Source: Elusimicrobiota bacterium (GTDB lineage: Bacteria > Elusimicrobiota > UBA8919). Taken from it: a stretch of DNA of 64,000 bases. A model generated the notes under the pieces. The model worked only from the letters and a program-made list of their open reading frames with translations. It searched no databases and was not told where the DNA came from. The stretch covers positions 343,186 to 407,185 of the forward strand of contig JAQUMH010000001.1 of the NCBI GenBank assembly GCA_028718185.1, read 5' to 3'. This document shows, piece by piece, positions 25,718-34,703 of this stretch (its first letter is position 1; each line of letters begins with the position of its first letter). Position numbers and translations under genes: made by a program.

Positions 25718-25733
25718 TGCAAAATACCTGCCA
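25718..25733 (-). promoter_or_regulatory. Sigma54 (-24/-12) promoter of the nqr operon
   Basis: On the minus strand TGGCAGG-TATT-TTGCA matches the sigma54 consensus TGGCACG-N4-TTGCA, with GG and GC exactly ten bases apart. It lies about 55 bases upstream of the first nqr start codon and faces it. An NtrC-type activator gene is encoded directly upstream. Confidence 0.78.
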
Positions 25734-25750
25734 AAAGCATAATTATTAGC

Positions 25751-25786
25751 AAAAAAAACATTACCGACGAAAGATAATGTTTTTTA
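25751..25786 (-). terminator. Hairpin terminator after the sigma54 activator gene
   Basis: AACATTA pairs with TAATGTT around about 11 bases and is flanked by A and T runs, so it can work on either strand. On the minus strand it follows the regulator stop and precedes the sigma54 promoter, which would separate the two transcripts. Confidence 0.6.
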
Positions 25787-25820
25787 CTAAATAAATAACT
25801 TTTTTTCTTAATTAAGTTTT

Positions 25821-25925
25821 GTTGTTAAAAAGTAACTGCAAGAGGATTTAAATAAAGATAATCGCCTAGTCTATGACGACAAGATTCAAATGTTACTTAA
25901 AAGTAACGTTTTATGGAAAAGTAAC
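25821..25925. promoter_or_regulatory. Palindromic upstream activator sites of the nqr promoter
   Basis: A perfect inverted repeat GTTACTT-AA-AAGTAAC lies at 25892-25907. A degraded copy with the same layout, GTTGTTA-AA-AAGTAAC, lies 71 bp nearer the promoter (25821-25836). A further half-site AAGTAAC is at 25919-25925. Distances of about 90-190 bp upstream of the -24 box fit enhancer sites for an NtrC-family activator. Confidence 0.6.
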
Positions 25926-25926
25926 G

Positions 25927-27267
25927 CTATTTAATACCGTATTCCTTAATTTTCTGCCAAAGAGTTTTCCGATTTATACCTAATATATCAGCTGCTTTTT
26001 CTTTCTGCCAGCCAGTGAACTCTAAAACCTTAACAATATGTTCTTTTTCTGTTTCTTGTAAGGCTTTCTGCAATGTAGTTGCTGTCCATTTTTTCTTTTC
26101 ATTAAAAACAGGTGGTAAATCTGCAGGCAAAATTTCATCTTTTATGAAAATAGTGATTAATCGTTCTATTAAATGTTGCAACTCTCGAATATTTCCCGGC
26201 CACTCATAATGCAACATTAGTTGCAATGCATTAGGCGAAATCTTAATGTTTTTATCTGTTTCACGATTGTATCTATCAAGAAAATGTTTTACCAGGAGAG
26301 GAATATCTTCTTTTCGTTCTCTTAAAGGAGGAAGAAAAACAGGAATAACATTCAACCGATAATAGAGGTCTTCACGAAATGTTCCTTTTGATATCGTTTC
26401 CTGCAGATTGGGTCTACTGGCAGCAATAATACGCACATCAACTTTAATGGTTTTGGTTCCACCTACTCTTTCAAATTCCTTTTCCTGAAGAATACGAAGA
26501 AGTTTTATCTGAATTGCAGGATTCATATTATCAATATCATCCAGGAATAATGTTCCTTCGTGTGCTAATTCAAAACGACCTATTCTTTTATTTATAGCAT
26601 CGGTGAAAGCTCCTTTTTCATGACCAAATAACTCACTCTCTAAAAGAGTTTCCGGTAAAGCAGCACAATTAACTTTTATTAACGGTTTATCCTTCCGTTG
26701 GCTTAGATGATGAATTGCTTCTGCCACCAATTCTTTACCTGTTCCGCTTTCACCTTGGATCAGAACTGTAGCATTACTGGGAGCAACCGTTTCAATTAAA
26801 TCATAAATTTTCTGCATTGATTTACTTTTACCGATAATGCTACATAATTGGTAACGATGATTTAACTCTTTATGAAGAAGTACATTTTCCTGTTTAATAC
26901 TTTGAAATTCGAGGGCTTTATTTATAAGTAAAACTAATTCTTCAGAAAGAAAAGGTTTTGTAATATAATCATATGCACCAACCTTCATTGCCTCTACTGC
27001 TGTCTCAACTGTTCCGTAACCGGTCATTATAATCGCCATTGTTTCAGATGAAAATTCTTTTATTTTTTTTAATAAGGTAATCCCATCCATTTTTGGTAGT
27101 TTTATATCTAATAATACCAAGTCAAAACTTGATTTCTGAAATTCTTCGTAACCACTAAATCCATCAGTAGCAACTGAAACTTCATAACCTTCTTTAACTA
27201 ACAAATCTCTAATCATACCCAACATTAAATCATCATCTTCAATAATTAAAATCTTTTTCTTAATCAT
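25927..27267 (-). CDS. NtrC-family sigma54-dependent response regulator
   Basis: A 446-residue protein with a receiver domain (1-120; phospho-Asp in LVLLDIKLP), an AAA+ domain (Walker A GESGTGKE) and a C-terminal Fis-type helix-turn-helix (AADILGINRKTLWQKIKEYG). The sigma54-contact loop reads GAFTDA rather than GAFTGA, a variant I regard as tolerated in the family. Walker B is FLDDID instead of the usual FLDEI. It overlaps its kinase gene by 8 bases and lies directly upstream of a sigma54 promoter, its likely target. Confidence 0.93.
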   Translation of the reverse strand: MIKKKILIIEDDDLMLGMIRDLLVKEGYEVSVATDGFSGYEEFQKSSFDLVLLDIKLPKMDGITLLKKIKEFSSETMAIIMTGYGTVETAVEAMKVGAYDYITKPFLSEELVLLINKALEFQSIKQENVLLHKELNHRYQLCSIIGKSKSMQKIYDLIETVAPSNATVLIQGESGTGKELVAEAIHHLSQRKDKPLIKVNCAALPETLLESELFGHEKGAFTDAINKRIGRFELAHEGTLFLDDIDNMNPAIQIKLLRILQEKEFERVGGTKTIKVDVRIIAASRPNLQETISKGTFREDLYYRLNVIPVFLPPLRERKEDIPLLVKHFLDRYNRETDKNIKISPNALQLMLHYEWPGNIRELQHLIERLITIFIKDEILPADLPPVFNEKKKWTATTLQKALQETEKEHIVKVLEFTGWQKEKAADILGINRKTLWQKIKEYGIK

Positions 27268-28402
27268 CGGTTTTTATAGGAAAAGCAATAGTAACTGTTG
27301 TTCCTTTTCCTTCCTCACTTTTTATTTTTATTGTTCCTCCGTGAATTTGAATGATATTGTAACTAACAAAAAGCCCCAGACCAGTACCTTTACCAACTTC
27401 CTTATCCGTATAAAATGGATCAAATATCTTATCCAATTTTTCCTCTTTAATCCCTTTCCCATTATCAATAAATTTTATTTCTGTTTCTTTTCCATTAGAA
27501 TCTGTTTCTATTTTCAAAATTCCATCAATATGAAGAGCATCAATTGCATTGTTTATTATATTAATAAATACCTGTTGTAACTGATGTGAATCAGCTAAAA
27601 TGTCCGGTAATGTGTTGTTTAAATTTAATACGAGCTCGATTTTTTGGTCTAATAATTTATGTTGCACAAAAGGTATCGTATCTTTAATCACTTGGTTAAT
27701 ATTAACAGACCCAAGTTCGCATTTTTGATGTCCCGAATAATTCAGAATCTGTTTAACAATGTTTTCAATTCTAAATAATCCTTTTAATGTTAATTCTATA
27801 TATCCTTTATTTTGTCCTTTGATTTCCGGATTTGCTAATGTGGCACGAACATAATTTATAATAGCACCTAATGGATTATTAATTTCATGGGCGATACCAG
27901 CAGAGAACTGTCCTATACTCGCCATCTTAGCAGATTGAATCAGTTGTGTCTGCATACTGCGGATTTCATGGGTCCTCTCATCCACTTTCTTTTCTAAATC
28001 ACTTTTTGCTTCCTCTATATAATTTTTAGACAACATCAATTCTTCACTTTTTTTATCTAATTCTTTTAACATATATACACTGGTAAGTTTAAACTCTGTC
28101 ATTCGCTTATTTGTTTCCTCAAGTTGTTCTGTTCTTTCAAGTACTTTTTGTTTATATTCTTTAAATTGGATTCCTATCAGAGAAAGCGTTTCTATTGAAT
28201 CTTTCTCTTGGAAATTTGTTATGAATACCTTGCATTTGATACAAGCTTCCATTTTTTCTAACCAAGTCTCTTGAATTTCGTTGTGACAATGCGTCCCACA
28301 TTGTAACCAACAACGCAAGTCACTTGATTGGTAAGCTGAACATTCTTTCTTACTACATTTATAATATTCCCAGCATTTCAAAAGATTTTTTATTTGTTGC
28401 AT
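27260..28402 (-). CDS. Cytoplasmic sensor histidine kinase with Cys-rich N-terminus
   Basis: The first 60 residues contain eight cysteines (KCWEYYKC, ECSAY, RCWLQCGTHC, ACIKCKVF), resembling the so-called two-CW module found in various signalling proteins. A metal or Fe-S centre or a redox role is plausible but unproven. A coiled coil (about 75-150) leads to the H-box AHEINNPLGAI and ATPase motifs NNAIDAL, DNGKGI and GTGLGLFVS. No transmembrane segment is seen. I chose the ATG at 28402, after AAGGAAAAA. It is the probable partner of the adjacent sigma54 activator. Confidence 0.9.
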   Translation of the reverse strand: MQQIKNLLKCWEYYKCSKKECSAYQSSDLRCWLQCGTHCHNEIQETWLEKMEACIKCKVFITNFQEKDSIETLSLIGIQFKEYKQKVLERTEQLEETNKRMTEFKLTSVYMLKELDKKSEELMLSKNYIEEAKSDLEKKVDERTHEIRSMQTQLIQSAKMASIGQFSAGIAHEINNPLGAIINYVRATLANPEIKGQNKGYIELTLKGLFRIENIVKQILNYSGHQKCELGSVNINQVIKDTIPFVQHKLLDQKIELVLNLNNTLPDILADSHQLQQVFINIINNAIDALHIDGILKIETDSNGKETEIKFIDNGKGIKEEKLDKIFDPFYTDKEVGKGTGLGLFVSYNIIQIHGGTIKIKSEEGKGTTVTIAFPIKTDD

Positions 28403-28446
28403 TTTTTCCTTATATAATAAGTTTGTTGATGACTTTTTCAACGGTC

Positions 28447-28911
28447 TTATAATTCTAAAACCGTAGGAGATATTCCTTTCAAAGCTTCACCATAAAGTCT
28501 GAATCTGACAATTTTAGGAATAAGTTTTATTAAATCAAATTGTCCGGTAATACCTGACTCTGAAGCTACATCAGCGAATGGATTACGCTCTTTTAGCCGT
28601 TCTATAGCATGATTTATTTCTTCTGTTTGTCTCAGAAGTGCAGCCTCCCCATCAATTTCAACTTCCCATGAATTATCATATGGGTCTTCTAACCCAAATA
28701 CAAGAAATGATACATTTGAAGAAGATAGAATCTGTTCTATCTTTGGGCTATCTTTCATGGACATAAGATAACAATTAAACTTGCTATCCACCCCATAATA
28801 CATAACTCTTAATCTTACATATTTTGAATCTTTATCCAATGTCCCAAGAATACCCACAGTTTTTTTCTCCAAACGAAAAAGGATTTCCCCTACTCCATGT
28901 TTTTCATTCAT
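28447..28911 (-). CDS. Flavin split-barrel (pyridoxamine oxidase-like) protein
   Basis: A 154-residue protein with the FNCYLMSMKDSPKIEQIL pattern of the pyridoxamine-5'-phosphate-oxidase-like split barrel, likely binding FMN or a related cofactor. Its C-terminus, LKGISPTVLEL, closely matches the end of the split-barrel domain fused to UbiA at 18681-20189, so the two look paralogous. It lies upstream of the kinase/activator pair and downstream of bioA. Its function is unknown; a redox or ligand-sensing role with the kinase is conceivable. Confidence 0.8.
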   Translation of the reverse strand: MNEKHGVGEILFRLEKKTVGILGTLDKDSKYVRLRVMYYGVDSKFNCYLMSMKDSPKIEQILSSSNVSFLVFGLEDPYDNSWEVEIDGEAALLRQTEEINHAIERLKERNPFADVASESGITGQFDLIKLIPKIVRFRLYGEALKGISPTVLEL

Positions 28912-28955
28912 ATTAAACCTCCTTATGTATTTTGAATCATCAAAAAAGCAATAAT

Positions 28956-30296
28956 TTACTTAATGTTTTTTATTACATCAAACATTTTATCTAGAATAAT
29001 AGTCATTTCATATCTTTTTATAGATAATGGTAAATAAAGATATATAACGTTACCAAGAGGACGCAAAATAATTCCTTTTTTAATTCCTTCTTTATAAATT
29101 TTCATTCCTATTCTCTCTTCAAAAGCAAACGGTATTTTTGTCTTCTTATCTTTAACTAATTCTATCGCGCCAATCATACCGATATATCGCACATCTCCGA
29201 CAAAAGCAAGCAGCCTGAATTCTTCCATTCTTCTATGGAAAATCGGAATTAGATTTTTAATTCTGAATAACGTATTTTCTTCTTCAAATATTTCAAGGGA
29301 TGCCAAAGCTGTGGCACAAGATATTGGATTTGCTGTGTATGTATGTCCATGATAAAATGTTTTCTTTTTCTCATAATAATCATAAAATCCAGAATATATT
29401 TCATCGGTCGTAATTGTAACTCCAAGCGGTAAATATCCGGAAGTTATACCTTTTGAAATACACAGAAAATCAGGTTTTATCTCCGTATATTGGTAAGCAA
29501 ACATCTTTCCTGTCCTACCAAATCCAGTTGCAACTTCATCAAGAATAAGATGAATTTTATATTTTTTACATAATTTATATGCCTTTATAATATATTCCTT
29601 CGGATAAATAATCATACCGCCGGCTGCCTGTACTAATGGCTCAATAATAAAAGCAGAAATCTCATTATGCTTATCTTTTAATAATTTCTCTAATTGCACT
29701 ATGCAGTCGATTTTACATTCATTTATTCCCTTTTTCACATGACACCTGTAACAATATGGCGAAGGAACTTTATATGAATCAAACATAATATCCGAGAAAT
29801 TTTCATTGAACAACGAAACATCACTTACACTCATAGCACCAACAGTATCTCCATGATAACTATTCCCAAGATGAACAAATTTCTTCTTTTGTTTTTGTCC
29901 GGTATTTTTCCAGTACTGTAGCGACATCTTCAATGCTACCTCAACTGAAGTAGAACCATTATCTGAGTAAAATACTTTCCTAAGGTCTGTATCGGAAACA
30001 AGAGAAATAAGTTTTTCCGACAGCAATATTGCCGGTTTATGTGTAAACCCTGCGAACAAAACATGGTCAAGTTTATCAATCTGTTTTTTAATAGCAGCTT
30101 TGATTTTTGGGTGATTGTGTCCATGGATATTGCACCACCATGAAGAAATAGTATCATAATACATTTTCCCGTTTGTCCCATATAATTTAATTCCTTTCGC
30201 TCTTTCAATAACAATAGGAGGATTTACATCATGGTCCTTCATCTGAGTATACGGATGCCATATATATTTTTTATCTTTTTCCAATAATTTATCCAT
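28956..30296 (-). CDS. bioA: Adenosylmethionine-8-amino-7-oxononanoate aminotransferase
   Basis: BioA converts 7-keto-8-aminopelargonate to 7,8-diaminopelargonate with SAM as amino donor and PLP as cofactor. The 446-residue protein begins KYIWHPYTQMKDH, a BioA hallmark. It has SYHGDTVGAMSVS, LDEVATGFGRTG and the PLP lysine in CISKGITSGYLPLG. It is the last biotin gene in transcription order and overlaps bioD by 8 bases. The window therefore encodes all steps from pimeloyl-ACP methyl ester to biotin. Confidence 0.97.
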   Translation of the reverse strand: MDKLLEKDKKYIWHPYTQMKDHDVNPPIVIERAKGIKLYGTNGKMYYDTISSWWCNIHGHNHPKIKAAIKKQIDKLDHVLFAGFTHKPAILLSEKLISLVSDTDLRKVFYSDNGSTSVEVALKMSLQYWKNTGQKQKKKFVHLGNSYHGDTVGAMSVSDVSLFNENFSDIMFDSYKVPSPYCYRCHVKKGINECKIDCIVQLEKLLKDKHNEISAFIIEPLVQAAGGMIIYPKEYIIKAYKLCKKYKIHLILDEVATGFGRTGKMFAYQYTEIKPDFLCISKGITSGYLPLGVTITTDEIYSGFYDYYEKKKTFYHGHTYTANPISCATALASLEIFEEENTLFRIKNLIPIFHRRMEEFRLLAFVGDVRYIGMIGAIELVKDKKTKIPFAFEERIGMKIYKEGIKKGIILRPLGNVIYLYLPLSIKRYEMTIILDKMFDVIKNIK

Positions 30297-30963
30297 GTAA
30301 TATTTTCTTCCCTATTTTCCTAAAATTATTTATTAATTTATTTTTTGATCTTTCTTTCTTCATTATTCCGAGAACTTTAATTCCGGAGATTTTTTCTATA
30401 ATATCAGGATTATCTTTTAAAATGGTTTTTTTCTGTTTTTGAAAAATATTATTAAAAATAAGTCCGATAATTCTTATGTTCCTTCTCTTTAATGAATCAA
30501 TTGTTAAAAGTGTGTGATTTATGCAGCCCAGTTTATTCCCTACAACAATTATTACCGATAAATTAAGTTTCTTAACCAAATCAATACTTAAATACTTTCC
30601 ATTAAACGGAACCATTATCCCACCGGTCCCCTCAACAATTAAAAAATCATATTTTCTGCATAATTTATTAAAACTTTCAATTATTTTTTTTATATTTATT
30701 CTTCTGCCTTCAAGTTTTGCCGCTAAATGTGGTGAACCTGGGAATCTAAAACAATATGGAAGTGAATATGAATGGAAATTAACATCAGTAGAGTGAAAAT
30801 AGTGATGCGCAACATCGCTTTCAAGGAGAGTTTTTGTACCTGTCTGAACCCATTTTTGTGTTATTACACTATACCCTTTTTTTGTAATGTACTGATACAG
30901 TAAACCGGTAATCATTGTTTTACCTACACCAGTATCTGTTCCGGTAACAAAAATCACGCTCAT
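30289..30963 (-). CDS. bioD: Dethiobiotin synthetase
   Basis: A 224-residue ATP-dependent carboxylase. VTGTDTGVGKTM is the BioD P-loop, and VEGTGGIMVPFNG and VVGNKLGCINHTLL are conserved ATP and substrate segments. QKWVQTGT corresponds to the usual QKPVQTG loop, with Trp replacing Pro. It overlaps bioA (8 bases) and bioC (ATGA). Length is normal. Confidence 0.95.
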   Translation of the reverse strand: MSVIFVTGTDTGVGKTMITGLLYQYITKKGYSVITQKWVQTGTKTLLESDVAHHYFHSTDVNFHSYSLPYCFRFPGSPHLAAKLEGRRINIKKIIESFNKLCRKYDFLIVEGTGGIMVPFNGKYLSIDLVKKLNLSVIIVVGNKLGCINHTLLTIDSLKRRNIRIIGLIFNNIFQKQKKTILKDNPDIIEKISGIKVLGIMKKERSKNKLINNFRKIGKKILHG

Positions 30964-31733
30964 TTTATTCCATTACAAAAATATATTTGATATGTAGCGA
31001 TAATTTGCCCAAAGATTGATCTATATTTCTGTTCTATTTTCTTTAAAACTTCCTGTGTTAATCTGAACTCACCATTTATACCATTCCCTCGTGTTCCCGT
31101 ATATCTTATTTTATTCAGAAAATCCATTAGTGAATGATATTTTTCTATTATTATAACTTCTTTAATACTAACTTTCATAAAATATCTTTTTAAAATTGCC
31201 TCTATTTTTTCTTTTTCCAAAAAGTTCTTAGAATTGATTTGAATATCATTACTTAATGTTTCTCTTATGGACATATTCAATTCCTTAAAAGTCAAAGGAC
31301 CGAAAATAGAAAACGAAATGACACCTCGTTCCGCAAGCGAATTACTATATTTTACTATCGTATCTTCTATATTTTCAAACCATTGAAAAGCTGCATTTGA
31401 AGTAATAATATTGAATTTATGATTATTTAGGTCTATAGTTTCTGCATCATCAACAATAAAACCTATTTCGCTATCCTTCAATTTCTGTCTTGCGACTTCA
31501 ATCATCTTCTCTGATATATCTATTGCTTTTATGTTCGCATTCTTATATTCTTGTTTTAAAATAGTTGTGTAATTGCCAGTACCACAACCCACTTCCAGAA
31601 TATATTCTGCTCTTCCCTTCTCCGACAACAATTCTTTTATAAGTATACCTGCTGCCATCTGCTGAACATTAGCATATTCGTCGTAAACGGTTGCATATCT
31701 TGAGAAATTCTCTATTATTTTATTTTTGTTCAT
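30960..31733 (-). CDS. bioC: Malonyl-ACP O-methyltransferase
   Basis: BioC methylates malonyl-ACP to start pimeloyl synthesis. The 257-residue protein has IIENFSRYATVYDEYANVQ, a characteristic BioC start, then EVGCGTGNYT (SAM motif I) and ITSNAAFQWFENIEDTI. It lies between the esterase and bioD with ATGA-type overlaps on both sides. C-terminal length is normal. Confidence 0.93.
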   Translation of the reverse strand: MNKNKIIENFSRYATVYDEYANVQQMAAGILIKELLSEKGRAEYILEVGCGTGNYTTILKQEYKNANIKAIDISEKMIEVARQKLKDSEIGFIVDDAETIDLNNHKFNIITSNAAFQWFENIEDTIVKYSNSLAERGVISFSIFGPLTFKELNMSIRETLSNDIQINSKNFLEKEKIEAILKRYFMKVSIKEVIIIEKYHSLMDFLNKIRYTGTRGNGINGEFRLTQEVLKKIEQKYRSIFGQIIATYQIYFCNGIK

Positions 31734-32452
31734 TTTAATAGATTACAGCTTTCGTTATAATGACATGCAGGGGTGGGAATGACATCTAATATCCATGGAA
31801 GATGCCCCGCACATTCTATAATTTCATATTCGGCATCAGGCAAACTATTTTTAATTTTCAATACTTCCTCCACAGGTACAATTCTGTCCTCGTTACCATG
31901 AATGAATTTTATTTTCAGATCCTTTAATGTTTCATAATCTATTCTTGCAACTAACAGGTAATCAAGTCCTTCAAGCAATAAATTCAGCTCCATGTTTTCA
32001 TAATAACTTTTTAAAAGATTCTTCCTGAACCAATCAAACATCTTTTCTTCTTTCTTTGAAAAACATTCTATGTAAAATTTATAAAGATATCCGTTTTTGT
32101 TTTTTTTAATATAATTCTTTATTCTTGCTATGCTTTCTTTTTCATATCTTTCTTTTGCACTTACAAAGATAATTTCCTGAACTTTCTCAGGATACTTTGA
32201 TGCAAAACCTGCTGCGATAAAAGCACCCATTGACCAACCGAAGATAGATACCCTACTCAATTTATTGCTAATTAAAAAATCTGAGATATCATCTATAAAA
32301 CCATAAGGTGAAAACTTTACAGGAACGATATAATTGAAATCCAGGTTCAGGGAATTGAAAATCCTGTAATCGAAAGCCCAACCGGGTATCAAGACAATGC
32401 TTTCTTTATAACCCCTATCAATTAATCTGAATTCTGATTTCTGTAATATCAT
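31730..32452 (-). CDS. BioH-like alpha/beta hydrolase (pimeloyl-ACP methyl ester esterase)
   Basis: A 240-residue alpha/beta hydrolase with nucleophile elbow FGWSMGAF, a likely acid in HGNEDRIVP and catalytic His in CAGHLPWI. Its place between bioF and bioC suggests removal of the methyl group that BioC installs. Whether it belongs to the BioH or another esterase class cannot be decided by eye. The last 15 or so residues (IPTPACHYNESCNLLK) have a repeat-like DNA source and may be an acquired tail. It overlaps bioF by 35 bases. Confidence 0.85.
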   Translation of the reverse strand: MILQKSEFRLIDRGYKESIVLIPGWAFDYRIFNSLNLDFNYIVPVKFSPYGFIDDISDFLISNKLSRVSIFGWSMGAFIAAGFASKYPEKVQEIIFVSAKERYEKESIARIKNYIKKNKNGYLYKFYIECFSKKEEKMFDWFRKNLLKSYYENMELNLLLEGLDYLLVARIDYETLKDLKIKFIHGNEDRIVPVEEVLKIKNSLPDAEYEIIECAGHLPWILDVIPTPACHYNESCNLLK

Positions 32453-33578
32453 TTGTCAATTTTTGTAAAACTTCTTTGTTATGATAAAAAGTTAATGAAA
32501 ATCTTAAACGGGATTCTCCGGTTGGAACAGTTGGCGGTCTTATCGGTAAAACCCAGTAACCTTTTTTCTGGAGACGTTTTGCAAATTCCACTGTTTTTGT
32601 ATTGTCGCCAATAATTACAGGAACAATATGGGAATTTCCTCTTATTTCAAATTTTTTACTTTTCAATTCATTATAAAAATATTTTGCATTTTCCAAGAGT
32701 TCTTCTCTGCGAAAAGGTTCTCCTTTTATTAAGTCAATACTTGCTAAATTACAAGCAATAATTTGAGGAGGTAACGCCGTGGAATAAATAAAACTTCTGC
32801 AGGTGTTTATCAAATACTCAACTGTCTTCTTTGAAGTAGCTATGTATGCACCGAAACTCCCAAGTGCTTTGCTAAACGTTCCCATTACAATATCTATTTT
32901 ATCAGATAACTCTTCTTCTTCCGCTATACCTGAACCGTTTTTGCCGTATATTCCCGTTGCATGAGCTTCATCCACCATAATCTGACAATTGTATCTATTT
33001 TTCAATTCAACAAGTCCTTTTAAATCAGGTTTATCCCCATCCATACTGAATATTGTTTCAGTTACAATTAAAGCTTTATTATATTTTTGTCTTTCTTTTG
33101 TTAAAAGATGCTCCAGATGATTTAAGTCATTGTGTTGAAAACGGAAGAACTTAGCCCCGGATAGAAGTATACCATCTACAATACTTGCATGATTTAATCT
33201 ATCCGAAAAAATAACATCGCCTTTTACGAAAAGAGAGCTTATTATCCCGATATTTGCCTGATACCCGGAATTAAAAATTAGTGCGGCCTCTTTATTTTTA
33301 AATTTTGCCACTTTATCTTCCAATATATGATATATTTCCATATCCCCACTTAGAAGTCGTGAAGCGGAAGACCCTGTTCCATATTTATCTAAAGCTTCTT
33401 TAGATTTATTTATAAGATTCGGATGTCCTGCTAAACCAAGATAGTCATTTGAAGAAAAATCAATGTATTCTTCTGTGTTAAACCATATATGGCCATTTTT
33501 TTTACGGGTTATGGGATGAAGTTCTCTCAACAACCCTTGTTCTTTTCTCTTTTCTAAAAAGTCTTCTATTTCATTCAT
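32418..33578 (-). CDS. bioF: 8-amino-7-oxononanoate synthase
   Basis: BioF condenses pimeloyl-ACP with L-alanine using PLP. The 386-residue protein has FSSNDYLGLAGHP, GTGSSASRLLSGD, VDEAHATGIYGKNG and the PLP lysine in TFSKALGSFGAY. RSFIYSTALPP is also a family signature. It overlaps the following esterase gene by 35 bases, unusually long for this operon. It is preceded by bioB with a 17-base gap. Confidence 0.96.
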   Translation of the reverse strand: MNEIEDFLEKRKEQGLLRELHPITRKKNGHIWFNTEEYIDFSSNDYLGLAGHPNLINKSKEALDKYGTGSSASRLLSGDMEIYHILEDKVAKFKNKEAALIFNSGYQANIGIISSLFVKGDVIFSDRLNHASIVDGILLSGAKFFRFQHNDLNHLEHLLTKERQKYNKALIVTETIFSMDGDKPDLKGLVELKNRYNCQIMVDEAHATGIYGKNGSGIAEEEELSDKIDIVMGTFSKALGSFGAYIATSKKTVEYLINTCRSFIYSTALPPQIIACNLASIDLIKGEPFRREELLENAKYFYNELKSKKFEIRGNSHIVPVIIGDNTKTVEFAKRLQKKGYWVLPIRPPTVPTGESRLRFSLTFYHNKEVLQKLTNDITEIRIQIN

Positions 33579-33595
33579 ATTTTTAATTTCTAATT

Positions 33596-34522
33596 TTATT
33601 CACACCACACTTTTTTTATTTCCTCAACCAACTGCCGGTCGTCTTTAACATTTCTGCCCTTTATCGTTAAATATCCTCCGATAAGCATACCGTTTGCCCC
33701 AGCCATAAAAGCCATTGCCTGAAAATCTTTTAAAACCGACTCTCTGCCTGCAGCTATTTTTATTATTTTGTCTTGCAAAACAATCCTGAAAATTGCTATA
33801 GTTTTTATTGCATCTACACAAGAAAGCGACTTCTGCGATTCCATATTTGTTCCTTTTATCGGAACAAGTACATTTATCGGCACCGAATCCACATTTAACT
33901 CTTTTAATGTAAGGACCATATCAATTCTATCTGACCATGTTTCTCCTATCCCAATTATTCCTCCGCTACAGACCTGAAGCCCGACTTTTTTTGCTGTCTT
34001 AATAGTATCAATTCTATCCTGAAAACTATGCGTTGAAACAATATTTGGAAAATAGTTTCGCGAGGTTTCAATATTGTGGTGATATCTGGAAAGACCTGCA
34101 TTTTTTAATAATAATAAATTTTCTTCGTTCAATTTTCCCAAAGAAGCACACATATCTATACCAATTTTTTTCCTTATTTCTACAATTGCTTCTGCAATAA
34201 TACTTACTTCATCATTAGATAAAGTATTCCCGCTTGAAACAATATCAAATCTTCCCGCCCCAATATCTTTCGCCTGTTGCGCTGCTACAAGCATTTCTTT
34301 TTTATTTTTCAGGGGATAAACTGATATATCTGTTGAGTGATGAGCGGATTGAGCGCAGAATTTACAATCCTCACTGCAAAGTCCCGACTTAGCATTCATT
34401 ATACTGCATAATTCCAGATTATTACCTACCCCTCTCTTCCGCACTTCATTAGCGCGAGAAATCAGTTCCGGTAACGGCAAGTCCAGCAGTAAATTTATTT
34501 CAGATTTGTTAATTTTTTTCAT
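33596..34522 (-). CDS. bioB: Biotin synthase
   Basis: A radical SAM enzyme that inserts sulfur into dethiobiotin. The 308-residue protein has CSEDCKFCAQSA (CxxxCxxC cluster ligands), the MNAKSGLC segment and YHHNIETSRNYF. IIGIGETWSDR and AAGRESV follow, with Arg near the auxiliary 2Fe-2S site. It is the first gene of the biotin operon; a TTGAAA...TATAGA pair with a 15-base gap lies just upstream of its start (near 34540-34565), a weak promoter candidate. Confidence 0.96.
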   Translation of the reverse strand: MKKINKSEINLLLDLPLPELISRANEVRKRGVGNNLELCSIMNAKSGLCSEDCKFCAQSAHHSTDISVYPLKNKKEMLVAAQQAKDIGAGRFDIVSSGNTLSNDEVSIIAEAIVEIRKKIGIDMCASLGKLNEENLLLLKNAGLSRYHHNIETSRNYFPNIVSTHSFQDRIDTIKTAKKVGLQVCSGGIIGIGETWSDRIDMVLTLKELNVDSVPINVLVPIKGTNMESQKSLSCVDAIKTIAIFRIVLQDKIIKIAAGRESVLKDFQAMAFMAGANGMLIGGYLTIKGRNVKDDRQLVEEIKKVWCE

Positions 34523-34703
34523 TGTATTATTACATTCTATAATATTAGCTGATTTTTTTCAACAGCAGCCACAAAGATTTTTTTTGATAGAGCGGATTAG
34601 ATTTTTTAGTTGAACCAAGTGAGGTAGATTAAACTTTAATTATTATTGACATTTCACATTCAGGAATGATAAACCGGTAATAGTAAAAAATTAAAAAAAC
34701 CTT
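34523..34703. other. AT-rich gap upstream of the biotin operon
   Basis: This 181-bp gap holds no gene I can support. It contains a small palindrome, CATTC-AG-GAATG (about 34661-34672), T-runs, and the weak promoter candidate of bioB. No BirA-type operator was recognised. Confidence 0.4.

Noticed and set aside
25751-25786. Considered an operator rather than a terminator
   Set aside because: A and T runs on both sides and the position after a stop codon fit a terminator better, although dual use is not excluded.
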